A stretch of DNA of 31,492 nt from CAZIDL01 sp964537825 (GTDB taxonomy: Bacteria > Bacteroidota > Bacteroidia > Flavobacteriales_D > CAYVSK01). Shown here piece after piece: positions 27,001-31,492 of this stretch. Location of the stretch: positions 1-31,492 of the forward strand of contig CAZIDL010000026.1 in assembly GCA_964537825.1 (NCBI GenBank), read 5' to 3'. The translations under genes were made by a program, and so were the position numbers. Each line of letters starts with the position of its first letter. Position 1 is the stretch's first letter. The notes under the pieces were generated by a model. That model saw nothing but the letters and a program-made list of their open reading frames with translations. It was not told the DNA's origin and did not search any database.

Positions 27001-27513
27001 TCCATCGCCTCCGGTCTGGGTACTACAATTCAGAAAAGTGGTCTTCCTCAGGTACAAGGTGTCCATGTTGGCGATGCCTCCTCCGTCCGCTTCGGCTTTG
27101 CTATCCTCGATCAATGCATTCCGCAGGCGCAGGGTCCCGTCCTGGATCAGGATGGATCCACCAGCAGAAGCACCCGAATTGCCATTAATAAGACGAACCC
27201 CTCTCAATTTGGTAACCCCGTTAGGATGGTTCACTACGAAATGGCGGCTACTTCCGGCATCGATCGTAAGGTGGGTGGGCATCGGTCCCAGGATCGTCAC
27301 TGGGGTGTTGATGTTGATCGGTGAACCGATCGAAACGGTCCCGGACACATCGACCCAAACCGTATCCCCGCCAGCTGCATCATTTTCGATCCGATCGCGC
27401 AACGAATTCTGACCGCTACCTGAAAGGTTGGTGACCCGAAGCAGCTCAGCATGAACCTCGAAGCTCAGGAAAAGGAGTAAGAACAGTGAAACGATAAGGC
27501 CACGTTCCTTCAT
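21043..27513 (-). CDS. Giant beta-helix/SprB-repeat/Ig-like adhesin with T9SS type B sorting domain (copy 1)
   Basis: This 2156-residue protein is the first gene of the minus-strand run. It has a signal peptide (MKERGLIVSLFLLLFLSFEVHA, to about 22), followed directly by LLRVTNLSGSGQNSLRD, matching the paralogue. Order: a first parallel beta-helix (about 25-350, GGDGGGI and GGAF turns); a second, NosD-like beta-helix (about 400-960, repeated NxIG, VSGN and G.GI units); a strand-rich domain (about 970-1075); one SprB repeat (about 1081-1155); a string of Ig/PKD-like modules (about 1155-2065) including four very similar 86-residue modules absent from the paralogue; and the type B sorting domain from about 2067 (YNAFTPNDDGQNEEWII, IYNRWGDRLI, GYVQITK). 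No catalytic motif was found. Predicted to be a T9SS-secreted surface adhesin; the ligand is unknown. Confidence 0.9.
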   Translation of the reverse strand: MKERGLIVSLFLLLFLSFEVHAELLRVTNLSGSGQNSLRDRIENDAAGGDTVWVDVSGTVSIGSPININTPVTILGPMPTHLTIDAGSSRHFVVNHPNGVTKLRGVRLINGNSGASAGGSILIQDGTLRLRNALIEDSKAEADGGGIANMDTLYLRKTTFLNCSTQTGGDGGALYSKGGVWAQTCTFSQNHAVDNGGAFLNDSGLGRVRNSTIIHNSAGGDGGGIVHIAPDNAILTHSIVEYNDAGMSGPNMYTPSSDTIDSYGYNLIPDTSGANFDAGAGELLQGPETSGISDSSAIDTNGYGMRYYLLPDTSDAIDTGVLNGTLIKSDQRFAPRPIDGEKNGVNRRDIGAVEYTPYIVKSNGSIIGMTLRDAINDINSRSSPPYYVSFDLPSGATVLDHPSSLPYEVAQRVVIDGWSQPGSEVPGPNDPTQSGAQVSKGTPVVGVDGSVNLVSTGFLFKSGANKSVLRGISVIGHTYSGVEVRSDTMIIRGNHIGVSTPGDGSSGKENTDNGIVLTSGASMSFTGGVRHFQRNVFGMPEGRHISFNDDAGTWHRVMGNFFGITADGANPIAVGGGVIGIRIANEQTFVGSKRLAGKNIVSGNQDVGISITGVSYQAKKHRIAHNRIGTDYKGMNNIGNGGAGISAQYAGSNRYIGNLVSGNAGDGVVLGADTDSSILRNNTIGLASDDSTVISNGKDGVWVADSTRSHRIGENKLGGPSNLISGNSGNGIYLQGADHEVQGNYIGLKEQGLDTASNLANGIAVAYCDSCLIGGSRDSTGNVISGNDSSGIVKRDTGSLIVQGNYIGTSSDQGSSIPNGQHGVHIDHATSRSIIGATDSSRGNVIAGNDSDGVRIENGSSYTLGHLVGNNFIGIDDSSSETSLGNGMAGVRVNGDSNSIGSDLGYGNHIAYNQGAGIRMDSTRYGNHFFENQIHNNGGLGIDLGGDGVTVYDAGDGDDGPNDLMNHHTEILGLSSCGGQTTVRFVYNGRPYEEFRVEFYKVLGGNVDPSGYGEGDRFLAADSVFTSFGSLSPDTFTVSFTPAFNMAPSDSLTATMTNTGNHSTSEFGPNFAADSLSLQLDSIDSVSCAGDSDAVGYVSASGGIDPYEVTWYDSSASTVVDTSSTVDSLWPGTYQVVLVDDVGCEDTLEVVIPTADTLLVDAGSDTTICEGDTVQLGGSPTADKGTTPYDISWSDSASLDSDTIAAPNAFPIDTTTYKVVVTDAEGCKDSAQVLVEVNPSSTAPTGASATSDTICQGDSSDLNASGGSLGTMATYEWYSGSCGGTSVGSGTNVTVGPGTSTTYYVRIEGDCDTTSCQNVTVFVKDTSDAPSSASATQTSICPGDTTTLSQSGGVAGTGGSMEWYSGSCGGVSVGSGGTIDVAPTDTTTYYVRAEADCDTTVCQSVTIDVKDTSQAPVSVGVSPNDTICQGESVTLSQSGGSLGTGASYEWYKGGCGLVSVGTGGSITVLPATSDIYYVRAESSCDTTACASLSVVVQDSSQGPTGASASPDTICPGNSTTLTLSGGTLGTNATYEWYTGSCGGTAYATGDTVSASPSSTTTYYGRIEGDCDTTLCQSVTVELGDPDAEAGPNDTICVGDTLKIGGSPTSTASNVEYDWSPGSSLTDSTASNPSAFPSANTDYVVTVTDTITGCQAMDTVTVDTLPNLFANAGKDTAICSGDTVQIGGSPSASGGSGNYQYQWSPSSGLSSTTTSNPLAHPGSITTYYLTVTDGAASCKEKDSIGVTVQANPNLIMDGTDTLCQGDTGTVSAYSIGNLVDDWQWNTGDTIDTIQVAPSVDSTFVVTGLDSGTGCSTTDSVSVTVLPVPTVQISGNDTLCQGDSLILQASGASSYTWQDSSKGSEYEAVPDSSQLYWVEGSNTSSCSDTDSVAVSVFPSPGVPNSSLTTQGLCPKDSFEAFGIAPDTSYLAEWYAQPDPSSGKVAVGDTLTSIALSGDTTERYAFLRDTVSGCTGSPLEFLVVDYDGSSVSFPSDTSICVGEEVELNAAGASSYSWSPAEGLSDTNIASPTASPSSGTTYELVASFGNGCTLLDSVRVDVRSGGACSIKVYNAFTPNDDGQNEEWIIDGIRAYPSNRVTIYNRWGDRLIRFQGYDNEEKVWGGKRADGSELPSGTYFYEIVLKGDEKERITGYVQITK
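22760..23790 (-). repeat. Four tandem 86-residue Ig-like modules (about 258 bases each)
   Basis: Module starts lie near 23790, 23535, 23272 and 23014. Each module reads P-x-x-A/V-x-x-x-x-x-[TS]IC-x-G, then SGG.LGT or a variant, EWY-x-G-x-CG, STTTYYVR-x-E, then CDTT-x-C-x-S[VL]-x-V, with four cysteines at matching places. The modules are more alike to each other than to the other Ig-like modules of the protein. The shorter paralogue 15108-20963 has no such block, which accounts for much of the length difference. Confidence 0.85.
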
Positions 27514-27555
27514 AAAAGGGGTCTCCGGAGTTTATTTATTATTGCGGGGGGCGTC

Positions 27556-27581
27556 CTGATCATATGATGACGAACGATCAG
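27556..27581. repeat. Small inverted repeat in the divergent intergenic region
   Basis: CTGATC at 27556-27561 and GATCAG at 27576-27581 form six-base arms around a 14-base centre. The left part also holds the perfect 10-base palindrome ATCATATGAT (27559-27568). It lies between the predicted minus-strand promoter box and the giant adhesin start, so it would be in the 5' leader. It could be an operator or a weak hairpin; chance cannot be excluded. Confidence 0.3.
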
Positions 27582-27606
27582 CGGCTTAGTTGCTTGAGCA
27601 CCCTCT

Positions 27607-27614
27607 CAAAGCTA
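27607..27614 (-). promoter_or_regulatory. Candidate Bacteroidota -7 box for the adhesin run (TAGCTTTG)
   Basis: On the minus strand the bases read TAGCTTTG, a full match to the Bacteroidota -7 consensus TAnnTTTG. A TTTT at 27636-27633 (minus) is near the place expected for the TTTG -33 element, though imperfect. This predicts a leader of about 85-90 bases before ATG 27513. It is the only full match I found in the gaps of the minus-strand run, so it may drive all six genes. Confidence 0.45.
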
Positions 27615-27650
27615 GCAAGATCTTTAAAGCCTAAAAGCAGGTGCTTTCCT

Positions 27651-27658
27651 TAGATTTG
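27651..27658 (+). promoter_or_regulatory. Candidate Bacteroidota -7 box for the patatin gene (TAGATTTG)
   Basis: TAGATTTG matches TAnnTTTG in full and lies 26 bases before ATG 27685, predicting a leader of about 20 bases. A -33 TTTG is not clear at the expected distance (only TTTA at 27623). Together with the opposite box at 27607-27614 this makes a compact divergent promoter region. Confidence 0.45.
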
Positions 27659-27684
27659 TCCATTATTCGGATATTGATCCCCGA

Positions 27685-29970
27685 ATGCTTATAAAAAGGA
27701 GCATTGCGACCCTTCTCCTTCTGATTCCACTTTTGGCCTCTGCTCAAAAGCAGGAAGTAGGGGTTGTGCTGAGTGGTGGTGGGGCTGCTGCTCTTTCTCA
27801 TGTGGGGGTCCTCAAAGCCCTTGAAGAGCACAACATACCCATCGACTACATCACCGGCACCTCGATGGGGGCTTATATCGGAGCCCTCTATGCGTCGGGC
27901 TATTCACCCTCAGCGATCGATTCGATGGTCCGCTCTTATCGCTTTCAGCAAATGGCCCGCGGAAAGATACCGGAGCGCTTCAGCTATTTCTTCAAAGAAC
28001 CTGAGCAGAACGCTTCCCTCGTTACGCTCAAGTTCTTTAAGGATTCTCTGATCCAGACCAGTTTGCCCACCAACCTGATCGATCCCCTCATGATGGATCT
28101 AGCCCTAATGGAACGCTTTGCCCGACCAGCCGCTGCAGCAGGTCATAACTTCGACAGCCTCTTCGTCCCCTTCCGTTGCATCGCATCGGACGTCCAGGCC
28201 AAAGAAAAAGTGATCTTTAAAGAGGGGAACCTCAATGAAGCGGTCCGGGCTTCGATGTCCTATCCCTTCTACCTGCGCCCCATCGAAGTGGACGGCCGCC
28301 TCCTCTTCGATGGAGGGCTTTACAACAATTTTCCAGTCGATGTGATGGAAGACGCGTTCGAACCGGATATCATCATCGGGAGCAACGTCTCTGATAACGT
28401 GCCTCCACCGAAAAAAGGAGACGTCGTCTCTCAGGTTAAGAACATGTTGATGGACCGGACCAATTATTCGGAATTGGCTACGGACCATATCATCATCGAA
28501 CCTAATGACCGGACATCAACCTTTGATTTCTCGAACATAGCCACCTCCGTCGGACGCGGGTACAAAGCGGCACTCACCCGTATTGACACCATTCAGGAGA
28601 TGATCTCAGCAAGGACCGATCAAGACTCCCTTGAAAATGCGCGGGATGGGTTCCGCAGTTCATTTCCGGAATTGAAATTCGGCGAAGTACGCATCGAGGG
28701 ACTGAACGATGTCCGGGCCAACTATGTCAAGAAGGTGCTCAATATCCAGGAGCTCCCTTTGAGCATGAAAGCCTTCCGCCCTAAATATTTCAGGGTATAT
28801 AGTGACAGCAAGATCAAAAGCCTTTTTCCCACGGCTCATTACGATGAAGCTAAGGACGCATTCACCCTGAAGCTCGATGTTGAGCGAGAAAAGGACATCT
28901 TTGTGGAATTCGGGGGGAATGTTTCGTCACGCCCGATCAACATGGGGTACGTGGGCTTGCAATACAATTATCTCGGAAAAGTCTCTTTTTCGCTCAACCT
29001 CAATTCGTATTTCGGAAAATACTATGGGTCAGTTCAGGCAAGAGGACGATTCGATTTCCCCATCGACCCCCCGATCTACCTTGAGCCTTTGTTCACCTTC
29101 AATCGTTGGGATTATTTCAAGAGCAGGACGGCCTTCTTCGAAGATGTACGTCCTTCTTTCCTCGTACAGGAGGAACGATATGCAGGGGTCAGAGCCGGGA
29201 CCCCCACCGGAACAAAAGGGAAACTGGTATTCGATGGGAAGATCGGTCGCATTCAGAACCAATATTACCAGGCCGAGAACTTCACCTCGACCGATACCGC
29301 AGATGAGACGCGATTAGACCACTGGACGGTGGGAGCATCCTGGGAACGCAGCACCTTGAACCGCAAGCAATACCCGAACAAAGGCTCTTATTTAGCGATC
29401 CGTGCACGCTGGGTTGAGGGAAAGGAGAGTACGATCCCCGGATCGACCGCAAAGGATAAGGACAGCAGTTTCTCGTTCCATGAATGGCCCCAGATCAAAT
29501 TCCGCTACCAGAACTATTACAAGCGGAAGGGCTGGCTCCATCTCGGATTCTCTATAGAAGGGGTCTACTCGAGCCAACCTTTTTTCGACAATTATTCCGG
29601 AACGATCCTATCAGCACCTGCCTATCAACCCATTCCCGAGAGCAAAACCCTTTTCCTCCACGGATTTAGGGCCTACAAATACTTGGGCGGAGGCCTTCAG
29701 AACGTCGTGAACATCACGAACAATCTGGACTTTCGCCTTGAAGGATACGTATTCCAGCCTTATCGCCCCATCAAGAAAAAGCCGGATCTAAAACCCTCTT
29801 TCGGCCCCATCCTTTCGAGCCGGAACTACATCGGGTCCGGAAGTCTGGTATACCATTCCCCGATCGGACCGATAAGCCTGACCCTCAACTATTATGAAGG
29901 GAATGACGAGCCTTGGAGTTTCCTTTTCAGCTTCGGCCATCTGATCTTCAACGACCGTCCGCTGGAATAA
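27685..29970 (+). CDS. Patatin-like phospholipase with POTRA and BamA-type barrel
   Basis: This 761-residue protein has a signal peptide (MLIKRSIATLLLLIPLLASAQ). The patatin domain (about 24-250) contains the glycine-rich oxyanion motif SGGGAAALSHVG (30-41), the nucleophile elbow GTSMG with Ser60, and the catalytic Asp209 in DGGLYNNFPVD. Both members of the Ser/Asp dyad are present, so lipid acyl-ester hydrolysis is expected. From about 331 a POTRA-like unit follows (FGEVRIEGLNDVRANYV), and from about 415 an outer-membrane beta-barrel of the BamA/Omp85 type ending FSFGHLIF. This is the layout of PlpD-like (type Vd) proteins, in which the barrel places the lipase at or through the outer membrane. 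It is transcribed away from the adhesin run and ends 3 bases from the convergent DUF3467 gene. A direct link with the T9SS genes is not indicated. Confidence 0.92.
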   Translation: MLIKRSIATLLLLIPLLASAQKQEVGVVLSGGGAAALSHVGVLKALEEHNIPIDYITGTSMGAYIGALYASGYSPSAIDSMVRSYRFQQMARGKIPERFSYFFKEPEQNASLVTLKFFKDSLIQTSLPTNLIDPLMMDLALMERFARPAAAAGHNFDSLFVPFRCIASDVQAKEKVIFKEGNLNEAVRASMSYPFYLRPIEVDGRLLFDGGLYNNFPVDVMEDAFEPDIIIGSNVSDNVPPPKKGDVVSQVKNMLMDRTNYSELATDHIIIEPNDRTSTFDFSNIATSVGRGYKAALTRIDTIQEMISARTDQDSLENARDGFRSSFPELKFGEVRIEGLNDVRANYVKKVLNIQELPLSMKAFRPKYFRVYSDSKIKSLFPTAHYDEAKDAFTLKLDVEREKDIFVEFGGNVSSRPINMGYVGLQYNYLGKVSFSLNLNSYFGKYYGSVQARGRFDFPIDPPIYLEPLFTFNRWDYFKSRTAFFEDVRPSFLVQEERYAGVRAGTPTGTKGKLVFDGKIGRIQNQYYQAENFTSTDTADETRLDHWTVGASWERSTLNRKQYPNKGSYLAIRARWVEGKESTIPGSTAKDKDSSFSFHEWPQIKFRYQNYYKRKGWLHLGFSIEGVYSSQPFFDNYSGTILSAPAYQPIPESKTLFLHGFRAYKYLGGGLQNVVNITNNLDFRLEGYVFQPYRPIKKKPDLKPSFGPILSSRNYIGSGSLVYHSPIGPISLTLNYYEGNDEPWSFLFSFGHLIFNDRPLE

Positions 29971-29973
29971 GGA

Positions 29974-30318
29974 TCAGGCTTTTGCAGTAGGACCCCCAAA
30001 GTTCATCGGGATCCCTTCACCACCTCCCTCTGAGGGTTCGCTAATGGGACCGTTGACCTCCTCATACTTCTTGAGGTTATCAGCCAACGCGTTCATCAAC
30101 CGCTTTGCATGCTGAGGGGTCAAAAGGACCCTCGACTTCACTTTGGATTTCGGGGTTCCTGGCATCACCCGCACGAAATCGAGAACGAACTCGGCATTGG
30201 AGTGGGTAATGATAGCCAGATTGGAGTAGGTCCCCTCGGCGACGTCCTCCGGCAGTTCGATGTTCAACTGTTCCCCTTGATCCTGAGAAGGATCGTTCGG
30301 ATCTTGTTCCTGGGCCAT
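29974..30318 (-). CDS. DUF3467 family protein
   Basis: This 114-residue cytoplasmic protein has no leader. The family core is clear: IELPEDVAEGTYSNLAIITH, then SNAEFVLDFVRVMPG, KVKSRVLLTPQHAKRL and LADNLKKYEE. The acidic N-terminus and the glycine-rich C-terminus are low in complexity. Its start is 12 bases after the rpoC stop, so it is probably co-transcribed with rpoC, an arrangement common in Bacteroidota. The molecular role of DUF3467 is not established. The end abuts the convergent patatin gene with three bases between stop codons. Confidence 0.88.
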   Translation of the reverse strand: MAQEQDPNDPSQDQGEQLNIELPEDVAEGTYSNLAIITHSNAEFVLDFVRVMPGTPKSKVKSRVLLTPQHAKRLMNALADNLKKYEEVNGPISEPSEGGGEGIPMNFGGPTAKA

Positions 30319-30330
30319 ATGGCTATTGCT

Positions 30331-31492
30331 TTATCGCTCTTCTCTTCCGACTTCTTCCCTTTCTCGCTCCCCTTCCTCTTCGCTTTCGGAGCTCATCTGT
30401 TCATATTCCTCCTTGTTGGCAACGAACATGTTGTCGAACTCCCGGAGGCCGGTCCCTGCAGGGATCTTGTGCCCGACGATCACGTTCTCCTTGAGGCCGA
30501 GCAGATGATCTTCGCTTCCATTGACCGCAGCTTCGTTGAGCACCTTCGTGGTCTCCTGGAAAGAAGCGGCTGAAATGAAGGACTTGGTCTGAAGGGAAGC
30601 CTTGGTGATCCCCTGGAGCATGGGGCGGGAAGTGGCCGGGATCGCATCGCGTGCGGTGACAGGCTTGAGGTCCTTACGCTTGAGCGCGGAGTTCTCATCC
30701 CTCAACTCGCGGGCGGTCACGATCTGACCTTCCTTCAAGTCGTTGGAGTCGCCGGAATCCTCTACGACCTTTCGTCCGAAGATCCAATCGTTCTCCTCTT
30801 TGAAGCTCGTCTTGAGAACGCCCTGTTTCTCCAGGAAACGTGTATCCCCTGGGTCTTCGATGATCACCTTCCGCATCATCTGGCGAACCACCACTTCGAA
30901 GTGTTTGTCATTGATCTTCACACCCTGCAGCCGGTACACCTCTTGGATCTCGTTCACGATGTACTCCTGAACGGCTGTGGGTCCTTCCACTGCAAGGATA
31001 TCCGCCGGGGTAATAGCCCCGTCCGAGAGGGGTTGACCAGCTTTGACAAAGTCGTTCTCCTGAACGAGGATGTGCTTGGAAAGCGAGATGAGGTACTTCT
31101 TCTGTTCGCCCGTCTTCGATTCGACGATGACCTCACGGTTGCCCCGCTTGATCTTCCCGAAACTGACGATGCCATCGATCTCGGAGACAATGGCCGGGTT
31201 GGAAGGGTTTCGGGCTTCGAAGAGCTCGGTAACCCTCGGCAGCCCCCCGGTAATGTCCCCGGATTTGCCGGTCTCGCGCGGTATTTTCACGAGCACATCC
31301 CCGGCCTCGATATCGTCGTCCTCGTTCACCATCACGTGAGCTCCGACCGGAAGGTTGTAGGAGCGAAGCTCTTCCTTCTGCTTTTTATTCTTGTCGATGA
31401 TCCGGATCATCGGGTTGATCTTCTTCTTCCGGGATTCCACGATGACCTTCTCCTTGAAGCCGGTCTGCTCGTCGACCTCCTCCTGGAAAGTG
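30331..31492 (-). CDS. rpoC: DNA-directed RNA polymerase subunit beta', 3' end (partial)
   Basis: The frame is open to the right edge of the window, so only the C-terminal part (about 386 residues) is present; the GTG at 31440 is internal, since the upstream codons still read as RpoC (EVDEQTGFKEKVIVESR). Diagnostic blocks are ITGGLPRVTELFEAR, GVKINDKHFEVVVRQMM, RPMLQGITKASLQTKSF with ISAASFQETTKVL, and GLKENVIVGHKIPAGTG. These belong to the jaw and C-terminal regions that close the active-site cleft of RNA polymerase. The last 18 residues are a highly charged Glu/Arg/Ser tail (SSESEEEGEREREEVG). DUF3467 follows 12 bases downstream. The beta subunit gene is expected just outside the window. 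Confidence 0.97.
   Translation of the reverse strand, partial: TFQEEVDEQTGFKEKVIVESRKKKINPMIRIIDKNKKQKEELRSYNLPVGAHVMVNEDDDIEAGDVLVKIPRETGKSGDITGGLPRVTELFEARNPSNPAIVSEIDGIVSFGKIKRGNREVIVESKTGEQKKYLISLSKHILVQENDFVKAGQPLSDGAITPADILAVEGPTAVQEYIVNEIQEVYRLQGVKINDKHFEVVVRQMMRKVIIEDPGDTRFLEKQGVLKTSFKEENDWIFGRKVVEDSGDSNDLKEGQIVTARELRDENSALKRKDLKPVTARDAIPATSRPMLQGITKASLQTKSFISAASFQETTKVLNEAAVNGSEDHLLGLKENVIVGHKIPAGTGLREFDNMFVANKEEYEQMSSESEEEGEREREEVGREER

Noticed and set aside
8751..27513. Mobile element or phage tail module suggested by the tail-fibre-like protein
   Set aside because: No integrase, transposase, terminal repeats, capsid or tail-assembly genes; the fibre-like domain is common in Bacteroidota surface proteins.
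31438..31440. GTG as start of a separate gene at the right edge
   Set aside because: The frame continues upstream with RpoC sequence to the window edge, so this is an internal codon.

Overview
The window is chromosomal DNA from a Bacteroidota bacterium, probably of the Flavobacteriales or a relative with unusually high GC. Four proteins end in the 'gliding motility-associated' type B sorting domain of the type IX secretion system (T9SS). There are two PorP/SprF-family outer-membrane proteins, two OmpA/PD40 proteins of PorE-like type, and an rpoC gene followed by a DUF3467 gene, an order typical of the phylum. No tRNA, rRNA, CRISPR array, insertion sequence or phage module was found. Coding density is very high. 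The largest gap is 171 bases (27514-27684), so no stretch over 300 bases lacks a gene.

Layout. Bases 2-1042 (+) are the 3' part of a DUF3137 membrane protein gene. Bases 1110-1478 (+) encode a small secreted septoil-knot protein. Bases 1614-8760 (+) form a three-gene run: a 1.27-kresidue SBBP/PKD surface protein with a type B sorting domain, a PorP/SprF protein, and a TPR-PD40-OmpA-like-DUF1573 protein. Facing it on the minus strand, 27513 down to 8751, is a six-gene run: two giant tandem-paralogous adhesins (parallel beta-helix, SprB repeats, Ig-like modules, type B sorting domain), a tail-fibre-like protein, a 172-residue protein that is mostly a type B sorting domain, a second PorP/SprF protein, and a second OmpA/PD40 protein with a string of carboxypeptidase-regulatory-like repeats. 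The two runs meet tail to tail with a 10-base overlap. To the right are a divergent patatin/BamA-type lipase (27685-29970 +), then DUF3467 and the 3' end of rpoC on the minus strand.

How the genes may work together. In Flavobacterium, SprF (a PorP/SprF protein) is needed to bring the adhesin SprB, a T9SS substrate, to the surface. PorE-type proteins join TPR, beta-propeller and OmpA-like domains to link the T9SS to the periplasm. Here the order substrate - PorP/SprF - OmpA/PD40 occurs twice, in mirror image, with exactly six bases between the substrate stop and the porP-like start in both. The sorting domains on the right resemble each other and differ from the one on the left. The inference is two parallel, probably non-interchangeable display systems for surface proteins, one for a single SBBP protein and one for a set of adhesins and fibres.
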